A stretch of DNA of 64,000 nucleotides. It comes from Tigriopus japonicus (taxonomy: Eukaryota > Arthropoda > Copepoda > Harpacticoida > Harpacticidae). This document shows, one piece after another, positions 9,315 through 20,927 of the stretch. Where the stretch lies: NCBI GenBank assembly GCA_010645155.1, contig JAAGOF010000188.1:214390-278389 (forward strand), written 5' to 3'. How positions within the stretch are numbered: position 1 is the stretch's first letter; each line of letters opens with the position of its first letter. The notes below the pieces were generated by a model. The model ran no database searches, was not told where the DNA came from, and worked only from the letters and a program-made list of their open reading frames with translations. Position numbers and translations under genes: made by a program.

Positions 9315-12283
9315 TCAATTTGAATCGATTTTTTCTCGATCTCGAATCCTCTTAGGTCTAGATCTGGTCGCTCGTGGCATTTTTTGATGAACAAACTTGA
9401 TATGGTTATTCAAATTAGCTCCAGCCGCAGTTCTGTAGTCGCATAAATGGCACCTGAAATGGCCAAATACAGCGTTATCAATGAATCAAAATTCAAGACA
9501 AACCGCCGATGATCATCTTACTTGAAAGGCTTTTCTCCACTATGAGTGCGGGCGTGAAGCACCAAGGCAAAATTGTTTTTAAACCCTTTCCCACAAGTGG
9601 TGCACAAATGCTCCGGAGGTTTGTGGATCTTTTGGTGATTCTTAAAGCGGCTCGAATCATCCGTTTTCAATCCGCAGTCTTGACAAATATACTTGTTCAA
9701 TTGAGGATGAACACGGCGGATGTGACTACGGAAAGCCGATTCATGGAGGAATTCCTTGCCACAATGATCACACAAACAAGGTTTGGCTGGTTTGTGCGTC
9801 CTCTTATGCTTGTACAACCTATTGGAATTTGGGAATTTCCGATCGCAAACCTTACATTCCCAGGCCTTTGGATCACGTGATAGGGTAGCTTGTATTCGCT
9901 TCTTTTGTTGTTCGAGACTCTCGACATACTTTACCCGAAGACATGACTTGTATGGCTCATCACTACATGAACCTTTGGCTTCATGCTCCATTAATTGCTC
10001 AACCGTCCTAAATCCATGCCCACAAGCCATGCAAATTCGGCCGAAATACTGAACTCGTTTCTGGGCTGTTTCGACCCAACGAAACTTGAGCTTGTGGCAA
10101 GTTCCAATGTGATCCTCAAGTTCCTTCTGATCGGGTCCAAGATCAATCTCTTGCTTACAATTCGGACATTCCAACTTGGATACATCCGGATGGGCAATGA
10201 TATGTTTTGACACTTCTTTGGCCGTCTCAAATATCAATGGACAATTTGGACACACGAAATGACCCAACTGATGGCAAAACATTCTGTGATCGGGCATGAT
10301 CATAGCTGGCAGCTTCTTAAAGCAGATATGACATCCAATTTTGTTTGATTGTTGGTTCATTGATTCAACTGGAAATGGTGATTTGATTGGGACTTCATAC
10401 TTGTTTGAGATTTCGTCTTCGTCTCCGTCTTTGGAAGCGGATTCGGTGGTTTCGTCCAATTCTTCCAATCCGATGTCAACCGAATTCTTAAGAAAGTCGT
10501 CCATGTTGAGCAAAAGACATGGAGTTATATTCTTGGACGATGCAGGTTTGACATTAGCATTCATTTGCTTACCGTCACATCCATTTTCAAGATGAGTCAA
10601 GAGATCGCCTTTGGTTTTGTGTAATTTATGACAGTGGCCACACTGATAGAGGGTCGAGGACAGGTTAGATTCTTGAGAAACTTTCGCAACCTCAACACTT
10701 TTTGCCTCTGGTAACTTTTCGAGGTTTGTGCAATCCTGACTTTTGTGACGTAACAAATCGTTATAATTCAAAAAAGTTCCTCCACAATATGTGCAAACCG
10801 TGCCAGAAAAGAGAACACGTTGACCTTTACTATTTGTCATGAAAATGATTGTGTGACAAGCAGTCATGTGGTCATTCAGATGTTGAATACTAAAACTTTG
10901 ATCACAATTGGGACAAACCAAGAATTTCACGTCTTGGTGAGTCTCAGTAATATGATCTGTTAGTTCTTTGGCAGTGTCAAAACTCATTGGACAGGCGTTT
11001 GATTTAAAATCACCAATACCGTGGTTAAACATCAGATGAGTACTCCAAGCCTGAGGACTTACTTTCTTGAAACATTTAGGACAAGCGTCTGTCGTTAAAT
11101 TGGCCAAATTATGCTTGCGTGTTTTGAAACAATTCTTTTTTACAGTCCTGTCAGGGCTTTTGATGGGCGGACTTGGCGCCACATGATTTTTTTCATCCAA
11201 TGACTCATCTGTCTCAGTCATTGGAGGAGATTCATCATTTCGAAGGTCTGTTTCTGAGATCGGAGAATCTGCCATTTGATTCGAATGTTCTAATGAAGGA
11301 AAAAATAAGTTGGTTGGGGTTTCCAAGGTAGGATCATACTCGTCAGATGTGTCCAAGATTTTCAAAGGATCTTCCAAAGGATCTTCTTCAATTGATTTTT
11401 GCGAAGATGGAATCTCGCGAGAACAAATTGTCATGTGGCTTAACAATCTTAATTCGCAAGTAAATGGTTTACAACAATGCGGGCACACATTGAGTTTACG
11501 GGCGTGTTCTTCACTTTCCAACACTTGAATTTTGTTCGTCAAGCACTTGCGAAAATGATTCGACAATGACTCAAGTTCACCACTTAACTGAATACTCATT
11601 GGACACACTGGGCAAAACACCTCATTAACCTCAGGATGTTCTTGTAAGGTATGAAAGCATAAATCTTTTGCATCTACAAATCGATCCGAGCAATGGAAGC
11701 AATAAAATTGACTGAAGAAATGAGATTTTTCCAGGTGATTTCTCATCTCAGTCGATGGAACATGTTCTGGGCACATTGGACACCACCAGCTTCCTTCATT
11801 CCTTTGTTTCAATGTCTTGAGAGTTTTGCAACCCTTATCAAAGATAATATCAATTGCCACATCCTGAATATCCTGCCAAAATTGGACAGGATTCTCAGCG
11901 GATTCTACGCAAGCTTGACAAATCTTGGATTGGTCAGATTTAGGAATCATGACTGAGCAGTTCTTAGAAAATTGGCAAGACAATGGAAATTGAGCATCAA
12001 GGGGTTTCATGCCCAAACAAGGTGTTCCACTATTGAACAACTCGTGGCATTTCCGGAGAAACTCGGGGAAGCTGTTGACTCGTCCGGATTCAACGAGTCT
12101 ACCTAGAACTCTCCAGATATATTCGTGAGTTTGGGAATGATACATCATGGTTAAGGACACGAAAGGTTTGTTATCGATTTGAATATCAGGCTCTTGAAGC
12201 ATGAATAATTGCCATTGGCCTAAAGACACCTTGGCGAGATTGACCCGATTGAGAGGAATTATAATCCGATTCTTCATGTCCAT
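9315..12283 (-). CDS. ZnF-C: diverged cluster zinc-finger protein, two exons
   Basis: Exons on the minus strand are 12283-9522 and 9453-9315, joined phase 2 (AA/G before the first Cys), giving about 966 residues. Residues about 17-130 are a diverged copy of the family N-terminal domain (GQWQLFM, FVSLTMMYHSQTHEYIWRVLGR, PCLG, FPLSCQFS, CQAC). Three degenerate three-finger modules follow, each ending in a CPxC...H...C finger; the middle one reads SNACPMSFDTA, so a metal-binding Cys has probably been lost. The C-terminal fingers are classical, with a SGEKPF linker split by the intron. The last exon adds CHLCDYRTAA...HIKFVH and a basic Arg-rich tail. No KLWDH core is present. It is the only cluster member on the minus strand and converges on ZnF-B. 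Confidence 0.87.
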
Positions 12284-14428
12284 CGTGACAAAATAGACCC
12301 TTGTAAGTGAACTTAGAGGGTTTGTCTCTTGGTTTGGACTTCTTGATGGGAAAGAAGCATTGTTATGTTCGAATATTGTAGAGTCTCCATAGCGCGTGAG
12401 AAGAAAAGCGCCAAAATTTAGACAAAAAGCGCAAGAAAAAACGCACAGATTGGCAAGATTATGTCAAAAAGGCGCAAGAAGTATAAATGATCAATTTATT
12501 CACAATTTGAACAAAAGAAATGGCTGTGAAATTGTAATTTATCTCAAATGATAGTTAAGGCAAACGTTCAGTTGTTGTCCTAAATCAAAAAGATATTTTT
12601 CAAAGCCGAAAAAAGACATGCACCATAAAGAATAGATGGAATCAAAAGACAAAAACGAGGAGTTTTTAGTCCAAAGACCTCTGAAACATATGTCTTCCGA
12701 CTTAAAAAGAAAAAAACGATTAGCCAACATCGAACACATGAGCAATATTAATTTCTAAAATGAATATTGTTTTTTTTTTTTATAGTCAGTTGCTTTTGGT
12801 TTCGTTTTCAAGTAACCAAACCTCTTTCGGCTGAAACTTTAGGTTTCGGTAAAGACCCCTACCGGTCCATCAAGATTGATTATTCCATTTGATCTTTTTT
12901 CGTTTTGAAACTGAAACAAACTTAGTTGTCCTTGAAATAAGGAGAAAAAGGTCTTCTTGTTGAGCATAAGTGGCTGCATGCATGCTATGTTACCACCATG
13001 ATATTCAGAAAGCAAGCAAAAGAAAGAAGGCGTTCATGCTTTCTGGCACGAACATGAAGTCCTCCTGTCACATGATAAATGACAAACCTGATGAAAAGTG
13101 TATGAATATAATAGGTATCAGTATAATTGTGATGCTTGAACTTTAAATTGCTAATCTTTCAAAAGCTTCAACTTTGAGAAAGTGCAAGATTTTTAATCAA
13201 AAAGCGCAAAGCGCCAAATCAAAATTTTGAGAGCGAGGAAGGGGCAAAAAGCGCAAAATTGGCGCTAAAGCGCAATATATGGAGACTCTGAAACTAAATG
13301 AAAACAAACGTTTAAAGCAGGGTGGCCAATATTTTGTAGAGAAATAGAGTGGATGGAACTTCTGAAGATCTAGCATCAATTCAGACCTGTGTCAAACACT
13401 TTCTCGATTTTATTGGATGAACTGATCCTTTTACACATCCAAGAGAAAAGTTTACTTCCAAAAAGAATCAAATACAATGATTTCGGTTTGAAAAGTAACA
13501 ATTACATTGGTTTAAAAAACATGACTTATGATTACCCCGGTTTCAAAAGTAATTAAGTGCCATTAATTCGGTCTTAAAAGCAATCTTCTTTGGTTTCAAA
13601 AGCAAGTGATTACAATAACTTTTTCACTTTCAAAAGTAATTTATATTCAAAAGGTCTCAAATTATAGTGGAAACCCATTTAATTCTACAGAATGCAAATA
13701 TTAATGCTAGCCGGTCATTGGCTTGCTTGGGTCGTAAGATTTTTTGTAGTAGGGTGAAAATGCGACTATTTTAATGAACTTTCATTTTTATTTTCTCATT
13801 TGTGCACAAATGTTGACGATAAAGTTGTATAATTTTCAATCACTTCGAAATGTTTTGCAGCCACGTAAATCTATTTTCTTTCACAAGCTTGGATTACTTA
13901 GTCTCATATATTAGTAATAGCGGCTTGTCCTCCTAAAGAGTTGTTTGTCCATTGTTGTTAGAGGCCAGAAATAACCAAAGGTTCAAACATGTGAAAAATA
14001 TTTGGATTATTGGAAATGGAGAATTTTCAAAATTCAAGCAAATCGATCAAAATCTGCAACAAACTTAGGCTGAGTCCTAATATGTAACGGATGATGCATA
14101 TAAATTTATTGACGTCCTCGCGGGGTCAAATTTGTAAATTGATCTTTTTCAAAGATTTAAACTCATGACTTTAAAATGAGCATTCTCAAAAGCCATAAAA
14201 GCGAAAGGGCGGATCTTGTCTAAATCTCTAGATTTGCAATATTTAATGTGTTCCAACAAAATGAATGATGAAAACTGAATTTTTAATCTCGAGGGGAATG
14301 ATTATTCTCCATGTATAATTTCTTTGGTCACCCTACTCCTACTTTCCCCTTTTCAATAAAAGAGTGAAATAGTCAAGTCAAACAAGTCCTAAAACAAATT
14401 CCCATCTTACCACTTAACATTAGTCGTG
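12284..14428. other. Region between divergent ZnF-C and ZnF-D
   Basis: No gene seen. The region serves as the 5' flank of both ZnF-C (leftward) and ZnF-D (rightward). An inverted-repeat element occupies 12380-13289. The remaining 1.1 kb is AT-rich, with several short GGTTT(C/T)AAAAG-like repeats at about 13480-13660 and nothing else recognised. Confidence 0.5.
12380..13289. mobile_element. Inverted-repeat element with AGAGTCTCCATA ends
   Basis: AGAGTCTCCATA at 12380-12391 is mirrored by TATGGAGACTCT at 13278-13289. Just inside both ends are clusters of AAAAAGCGC and GGCGC motifs (12400-12480 and 13198-13275), in inverted arrangement. No coding capacity and no clear target duplication. It is probably a non-autonomous DNA transposon of about 0.9 kb lying in the ZnF-C promoter flank. 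Confidence 0.55.
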
Positions 14429-17400
14429 ATGGATTGTTCGGCTTCCAGTAATCAAAACTCTCAGACTCTCAACGCCCTCTCAAGTACCAAATGCTGTAAC
14501 GACAAAAGCCCAGGATTGGTCCAACTTGTTTTCGGTTCTTGGACATGGATTACACGAAATGGTTTAGATGTTCTGAAACAAGATGGTTGGCCTTTGGTAT
14601 CCATGACTTTCATGTATAATAACGACACCGGAGAGTTCATATCTCGAGTATTACATCGCAAATATGAAGTAGGGAAAATCGAGGGAAGAAAAGAACTTTT
14701 AGCTAAATGTGAAACCTTCTTTGAAGGAAACTATCCTTGCTTGGGCATGAATAATGTAGAGATAGAATCTGAAGAGTTTCCATTCCATCTTAAGTTCTCT
14801 TCCAAATGTGATAAGTTAGTTCATTCGAAGAAAAATCCAACCTATTTGGAAGGAATGGTTTGTGATCATTGTAGAGAGATGCAGGCTCCAAGATTGTCCA
14901 TGCAATGTGAAAGTGTTTCTGAAACTCAATCTCAGCATTTGATGAAAGGACATTATGAAATCGAATCTACGCTTGAAATCATCGCTCAACCAGAAGATTT
15001 CTTTGAAATACCTAAAACTGAAGAATGTCAAACTCCTTCCATGAAGATTACCAAAATGATTGCCCCAAAAGAAGAACCTATTGAAAATGAAAACGTTCTC
15101 GAAAATTTGGGAAGGTTTTCAGGATTAAGAAAATCTTCTAGACCGAGAAAAAGAGCCGTTGATGCAAGTTTTTTTAAAGATGAAGAAACAAGTGACAACA
15201 ATTCTGATTTGGAGACCAAGCCTCCCAAAAAGATTATTGGAAGAACTCGCCGTATTAAAAACGATAACCGCAATAAATTGAAACACGTGGAAAGCAAATT
15301 TGATCCCAACAACTACTACGTTGAATGGGAAGAAAAAACTCTGGTCTTGGATATGAACATTGCTAAAGATATGATGTGGGCATGCCCCATTTGCCGTGCC
15401 CGAGTAAAAGGACATTCCAAGTTTTCCCATTTGAAGACACACTTACTTTTCCGAACTCCATGTGGCATCTGTGGACTACCTTTTCTTTGTCCCGGAAAAC
15501 TTTGGGACCACTTCCAAAAGCTCCACGTAGAATCTGACGAATGGTGGGCAAAATGTGGGATTTGCCAGAAAACTTTAAACATAAAGGAATCCAGAGACTC
15601 ACTTGGTGATCATTTGGCTGCTTGTAGTCTCAAGCAAATCCAAGATGGAAGTCACAAGAACACTTCTCAAGGAGCTCATCTGGAAGTGATTCGTCCATCA
15701 AATTATCTCGTTGAATATCAGACGAAGCTTTTCACTCTAGAAGGCAAGATTCCTCCTCAAGAAATGTGGTCTTGTCCCATTTGTCCAGAGAAAGTCAAAG
15801 GGTTTGCCCGACCAAGTCATTTGAGTTCACATGGGAAATTCTGGGTCCGTTGTGAGATTTGTCTTTTGACCCACTTTTGTGCCCTTAAACTTTGGGACCA
15901 TTACACAGTGTATCATCAAGATGCCAAGACTTGGAAAGGAAAATGTGGGCAATGCTCAACCATGGTCGACATGAAAAAATCCAGGGATACCTTGCAAAAT
16001 CATTACTTGGATTGCCTGAAATCTGTCAAGACCAATGATTCATCGAAGGAGCTTTGTCTGCCATCTCAATTTGTTGTGGAATGGGATGGCAAAGACACAA
16101 TCATGGAAGGTCATGTCGAACCCTTTGAACAATGGACATGTCCAATTTGTTCTTTGGTCATGCTTGGAAAGCAAAGAATGTTACATTTAAGAATCCATTT
16201 CCTTCTCTGTATTTGTTGTGGATTCTGCCAAACGTTCCACTTGTGTCCCAGAAAACTTTGGGACCATCACCAAGATCAGCACATTGAGCATAAGAAGTGG
16301 CTAGTTAATTGTGTTACCTGCAAACAGAAGATTGATATCAAACCCTCAAGAGATACCTTTAGAGAACATTTGATGAAATGCTTGGAAAGTCCTCGTGGAA
16401 AGAGCAAAACACCTTCCGAAAAGATCATGTACATCAGCAAGTCATTGAACAAGCAAATTCTGTCAGCTCCTCAGAAGCTTTCATTTGCCAAATCCTTTGA
16501 AGTGGAATGGATGGGAAAGACCATTACCATACCTGAAAAGGACCCTGATTCTTCTTGGATGTGTCCCTTGTGCGAGAAGGATGTTAAGGAGCGCATAACT
16601 CACCTAAAGAATAAGCATAACTTGTACCAAGTTCCTTGTGGCATCTGTGGTATTTATCTCATGTGTCCTTATAAGCTTTGGGATCATATGCAAGAAAGTC
16701 ATGCTAAAAGTGAAAACTGGCCATTCCAGTGTCCCATTTGCAATGATATCCTGGATATCAAGGGATCAAGAGATGTCTGTCGAGATCATTTGATCAAGTG
16801 TGTCTTAGAACGAAGAAAAGGAATGCTTAGGAAAAGAGATACAACGAAATATCCAATCAGAGTTTGTGAAACATGTGGAAAGACCTTTAAGAAGAGGTAT
16901 AACCTGCTCAATCATATCAAAGAGGAGCACCAGAATATGAAGCCAAAATGTCCGGTGTGTTCAGTTGAAGTAAGCTTTGCCAAACTCAACCATCACATGA
17001 AAGTCGCTCATCACGCTACTAAATTCACTTGTCCCATGTGTTTCAAGAATGAAAAGTTTGCTTTGACGTTTTGGGAACATCTTCGAGACAATCATCTCGA
17101 TCGGATAAAGGAATACACTTGTCCAGTTTGCAAGAAAGATTTCCCAATCAATCCAGAGGATGGACCTAAATTTGTGACCCACCATGAAGAGTGTTTTGGC
17201 CAATATTTGAACAAACTCAAAGAAGGTGAAAAGAAGCGAATGAAGGCCAGACCTAAAAAGTTCCCATGTCCAACTTGTCCCAAGAGTTTCCAGGCCCAAT
17301 ACTTGCTCAATGCCCATATGAGAACCCATAAGGGGATTGGTCAGTGTTGTCATTTATGTAAATATCGCACCCATTCCGCGGCATATTTAAGAGCTCATAT

Positions 17401-17671
17401 GCATGAAGTTCATGGTGACACGTCCGATGGAGTCAAGTGCGAATACTGTCTTGTCAATTTTATGACCCATGCCTCATTGGAGGCTCATCTAGACTCTTCT
17501 CATGGCATCAAGGCCGAACACCAGTGCGACCTTTGTCCTTTGAAGCTACCGAGCAAGTTGCACCTAAAGAACCACAAAAGAGATATTCACCCAGAGTCTG
17601 TAATCGGGTTCGATGGTCGCTCAAACCAACTTCTTGAAAGCCGTCGTGACGAATCGGAGCATTTTCTGTAA
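14429..17671 (+). CDS. ZnF-D: four-module zinc-finger protein, main exon
   Basis: ATG at 14429 (the frame is open a codon earlier at a GTG) opens about 1080 codons. The layout matches ZnF-B: N-terminal domain (SWTWITRNGLDV, GWPLVSM, PCLG, FPFHLKFS, LEGMVCDHC), acidic linker with APKEEP, four KLWDH modules (about 15313-15620, 15706-16015, 16075-16385, 16501-16805), an FWEH module, and classical fingers (CPTCPKSF, CHLCKYRTH, CEYCLVNF, CDLCPLKL). Here all four modules lie in one uninterrupted exon. A GTAAGA donor at 17668, at the family's conserved phase-2 position, overlaps the TAA stop. The expected last exon is damaged (19116-19218), so the working protein may end at 17671 or gain a scrambled tail. 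ZnF-B is its closest relative in the window. Confidence 0.9.
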   Translation: MDCSASSNQNSQTLNALSSTKCCNDKSPGLVQLVFGSWTWITRNGLDVLKQDGWPLVSMTFMYNNDTGEFISRVLHRKYEVGKIEGRKELLAKCETFFEGNYPCLGMNNVEIESEEFPFHLKFSSKCDKLVHSKKNPTYLEGMVCDHCREMQAPRLSMQCESVSETQSQHLMKGHYEIESTLEIIAQPEDFFEIPKTEECQTPSMKITKMIAPKEEPIENENVLENLGRFSGLRKSSRPRKRAVDASFFKDEETSDNNSDLETKPPKKIIGRTRRIKNDNRNKLKHVESKFDPNNYYVEWEEKTLVLDMNIAKDMMWACPICRARVKGHSKFSHLKTHLLFRTPCGICGLPFLCPGKLWDHFQKLHVESDEWWAKCGICQKTLNIKESRDSLGDHLAACSLKQIQDGSHKNTSQGAHLEVIRPSNYLVEYQTKLFTLEGKIPPQEMWSCPICPEKVKGFARPSHLSSHGKFWVRCEICLLTHFCALKLWDHYTVYHQDAKTWKGKCGQCSTMVDMKKSRDTLQNHYLDCLKSVKTNDSSKELCLPSQFVVEWDGKDTIMEGHVEPFEQWTCPICSLVMLGKQRMLHLRIHFLLCICCGFCQTFHLCPRKLWDHHQDQHIEHKKWLVNCVTCKQKIDIKPSRDTFREHLMKCLESPRGKSKTPSEKIMYISKSLNKQILSAPQKLSFAKSFEVEWMGKTITIPEKDPDSSWMCPLCEKDVKERITHLKNKHNLYQVPCGICGIYLMCPYKLWDHMQESHAKSENWPFQCPICNDILDIKGSRDVCRDHLIKCVLERRKGMLRKRDTTKYPIRVCETCGKTFKKRYNLLNHIKEEHQNMKPKCPVCSVEVSFAKLNHHMKVAHHATKFTCPMCFKNEKFALTFWEHLRDNHLDRIKEYTCPVCKKDFPINPEDGPKFVTHHEECFGQYLNKLKEGEKKRMKARPKKFPCPTCPKSFQAQYLLNAHMRTHKGIGQCCHLCKYRTHSAAYLRAHMHEVHGDTSDGVKCEYCLVNFMTHASLEAHLDSSHGIKAEHQCDLCPLKLPSKLHLKNHKRDIHPESVIGFDGRSNQLLESRRDESEHFL

Positions 17672-17860
17672 GAATTTTGGCATTGGTTTGTAATGCCCTC
17701 TGAATATTCAATCCTGATGTTTTAATTAAATTTCAAAATACTTGTAGGAGGTAAAAGGTTCATAAGCATCACCGTGCATTATTTTTATTACGAAGATTGC
17801 TAAAAGAAATGAGAAATGAAATGATAAACCCCTTTATTAAGATGCTTGCTTAGCACGGCG

Positions 17861-18180
17861 TTTCTTTAAGGTGAAGTTATTTTTAAATGCCAGAAACTTT
17901 TGAGACAAGTTTCGAGGTGTGAATGCAATACTGCATAAGAATTTGAATTCGTTTAGATGGGTCACGGGCAAAAACTCTATAATGTTACTTAAAACATGCT
18001 TAAAAACAAATATTTGAAAATTAACCTTGACGAAAGTCTTAGATAAACTGAGAGCAGTGCTGTGCTACAATAATGCGGAAATCAATTTCGAGGATCTATT
18101 GTCAACGGCCTTTTTGTTCGTCATTCTCGAAGGACCAAACTGGAAAACCGTTGCATCAATCTAGACAAACGTCGATTTCG
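17861..18180 (+). repeat. Dispersed repeat, copy 1
   Basis: This stretch in the ZnF-D intron or 3' flank is clearly similar to the reverse complement of about 57180-57475. Shared blocks include ATGCCAGAAACTTTT / TACCAGAAACTTTT, AAAACATG(C/T)TTAAA and CAACGGCCTTTTTG(T/C)TC. Immediately downstream comes LINE coding sequence, so it may be part of a larger retroelement. Confidence 0.5.
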
Positions 18181-18214
18181 ACAATATTTTACCTAGACAC
18201 ATCCATAAGAATAC

Positions 18215-18850
18215 TTGAGCAGAAAAAATGCTCAACAAAATATGTTTAAGCATGTTCTAAGTGACCTTATATCGTTTTTTTTTGCCCTTGACCTAATTCG
18301 CAGAATTCAAATTCAAATCACAGGAATGAGAGAGCTCTCGTATTGGGAGAGGCTCCAGAAGTTAGGGTTGTACAGTACTCAGAGAAGGTATGAAAGATAT
18401 CTGATACTGTATGTCTTCAAGAGCATTCATGGGCTCTGTCCTAACCTAGGATTTGAGATCAGTTTTTACGTGCGTTCTGAGAGCACCTCCAAATCCTAAG
18501 GAATCAAGGCTAGTTCGAACAATGAAGTCCTCCTCTCCTCTTTATCGGGCTCCTTCATTGTTCAATTTGTTGCCTATTTGCCTACGTCGGGAATATGTAG
18601 GAGCTGATCCTCTAACAGCATTTAAGGCAGGATTGGACAAATTTTTGAATAGTATTCCACTATTCTTAACCAACCCACTTCCCACTTTTCAAGGGTTGTA
18701 CAGATCTGCCTACAGTAACTCATTGGTAGATCAAATTTCATAGAAACGGTAATTTTATAAACTATGTTAATAATTAACTCTCTTTACGGGAAATCCCATT
18801 CCTTGTAGCGGTATTAAAAAATCCACCCCCCCCCCCAAAAAAAAAAACTG
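18215..18850 (+). mobile_element. LINE (non-LTR) 3' end, decayed, copy 1
   Basis: Two overlapping frames (about 18260-18499 and 18453-18743) together resemble the C-terminal part of a non-LTR reverse transcriptase polyprotein: a LSYWERLQKLGLYS block followed by a YRAPSLFNLLP block and a final FKAGLDKFLNSIP...SNSLVDQ block. At least one frameshift separates them. After the stop there is a short 3' UTR, then a C-run and an A-run (about 18826-18847). The reverse-transcriptase core is missing. It lies between ZnF-D exon 1 and its decayed last exon. Confidence 0.75.
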
Positions 18851-19115
18851 GTATTGGAATCACACCTTAAAAACTGGTTTCAAATATTTTTGGAATTTGA
18901 AAATGGCTCAAAGAAACACCGTGTTAATCTAAAAAATAAAAATCCGAAATATCGCTTGTCAGTGCACGACCTAATGGAATATTTTCGGGCTCATCAAGGA
19001 GATTGTTTCTTTCTTTCTTTGCCACCGGATTAAGAAACTAATCTTTAATAATTGTAAAGACATATCCCATTCAAAAAATTGCAAGTGAAACAGTTATTGT
19101 TTTGGTCTTTTTTAG

Positions 19116-19218
19116 GTGTCCTGTTTGCCAAGATACGTACATTCGTTCAAAGAGAGGATTTATTGCTACACTTGAACACACTTCATGGTCATTGAATTTT
19201 TCCATCCTCTGGCCCTAA
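19116..19218 (+). pseudogene. Decayed last-finger exon of ZnF-D
   Basis: A TTTTTTAG acceptor precedes 19116, at the phase (G before TGT) used by all sister genes. The frame starts CPVCQDTY, as expected for the final finger, but then departs. In another frame the same bases read REDLLLHLNTLHGH, matching the RIDLLLHLNNLHGF of ZnF-B. A small insertion has therefore shifted the frame between the Cys pair and the His pair. The exon would now end at TAA 19216-19218 with the finger destroyed, and the acidic tail present in B, E and F is gone. Confidence 0.7.
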
Positions 19219-20183
19219 AAATGAGCATGGAACCAAAAACATTAGGGTTTATGTTATGTGATTGAGTTACGGTTTATGTGATTGGATGCTTCAAGTAAAC
19301 CTCATCAAATGACTCATACTTTTCATGACTTTTTAACGTTGCCAGGCTTCAAAATTGAATGATGATTGTTACCTAATCCATGGAACATCAAAATGTCACT
19401 GTATTAGTAACCTAACTGTCTTAAGGTCATATGTTTTGTATTTAGAGATCATGCTTGATGAATGGGAGCGATTACCGTATTACATTACAGACCTGCTGCC
19501 GTTAGCAATCTAGGCTTGCCAAAAAAGTCTCAGTTTTTAAGGGTCAGATGTTCGAAAAATGTTGCATTTAAGAGCAATGGCATGGTTAATTTATGTTGAG
19601 AAGTATGGCAAATTAATTTATAAGAATTTGGAAGACTTCAATTAAACAAACTGTTTGCTGTTAGGTTTCGTTACCCCAGAAACCGAATTCCTTTGGCCAT
19701 CTTGTCATGTCGGGCATTCCAGATTCAAAAGTTCGGAAGAGCCCCTTCAATTTATGAAGCAAAATTTTAGATAAAAACAACAAAACATACTTTTTTCCAA
19801 AAAAAAGTCAAGAATTGCTATTCCAATTTCAAGTTGTGCAGATGAGAAAGGAATTGTTGCAATGACCAGGCCTAAATCTTCGTTTTAGACACCTTTCATG
19901 CTCATCAGAAACACATGTCTTCCGAACTTTTTTTCCCGTCAAAAATGATGACATCACTAGTGATTCCCGCCTTCTTCAACTACTTCATCACTACTACTTC
20001 CCTTCAGTTCTACTTCATCAACTGACTGCCATCATTTTTGAGTCTTTATAACGTTTTCAGGCTTCTGAAATGATACCATATCAATGTCAGTTTCTACACA
20101 TTGGATGTTTAAACCAAAATTTGGTTAGAAATGCTCTTCAGCTTTGGTGCAGACAAAACATATGAGCTTTAAAATACGTTGTC

Positions 20184-20326
20184 TAGATCTGCCAACAGTA
20201 ACTCGGTGGTAGATCAAATTTCGTATAAATATTAATTGTATAAATTATGTCAACGATTATTTTTCTTTTGCAGGGAATCCCATTCCTTGTAACGGTAATG
20301 GAAAATCCGCACCCAACCAAAAAAAA
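20184..20326 (+). mobile_element. LINE 3' end fragment, copy 2
   Basis: About 140 bases match the very end of copy 1: AGATCTGCC(A/T)ACAGTAACT, GTAGATCAAATTTC, GGGAATCCCATTCCTTGTA, then an AATCCGCACCC tail and A-run. It encodes only the last few residues of the element. Confidence 0.65.
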
Positions 20327-20644
20327 TAGTTGGAGAATGCTCAATCCCTACGCTACGACTGCTTGCCTAATCGTTAAGGATATTGATGCCTGAAAAGTGT
20401 AATGGTTACTTTCCCATTTTTCATGAGAGCTCTTCATTTTTGCCTGTTTTGCTTCAAAGCTAATCAAACTTAAATTTTCAAAAAACATTAATACCAAAAA
20501 ACAAATGAAATCATAATGCTAATATTCTCGTTTACTTTTTCCTCAAGGGAAAACAAAAAAAAATGTGAATGGAAATTGCATCCAAGCAAGGGCTCTGATA
20601 TAAAGTCCTTGATCCAAGATATTTTGATAATTTTCTCTTTGCCT

Positions 20645-20927
20645 TTATATGCAAAATCCACACGTGAATGCACAATTGGTCCTCATATATTCCACATAAC
20701 TCTCTTGACAGAATCCTTGTCCTCTCCAGTAATTGCAATTGGCAAAACTATTCAGGTCGAAACACCAATTACGACATTGATCATTGCCTAATCGGCTGAC
20801 AGCGATCCGAACGCTCATAATTGTGCTGCGGACATCATCCACAACTGTCCCAATCGCCTCGCCTGTTGAGTAGCCGAATGCTGAAGTGGAGTAGTAGGGA
20901 ATAAGTTTCCACCCAGGGGGTGCGTAT
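20645..20927 (-). CDS. Metalloprotease exon 4 (ShKT tail)
   Basis: Begins YAPPGWKLIPYYST and ends with a ShKT-type motif: Cys residues spaced as in C...NCNYWRGQGFC...NC..TCGFC, then Ile and TAA. ShKT domains are common C-terminal modules of invertebrate secreted peptidases. The acceptor is TTTGCAG just above 20927. No clear AATAAA was found downstream. Confidence 0.82.
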
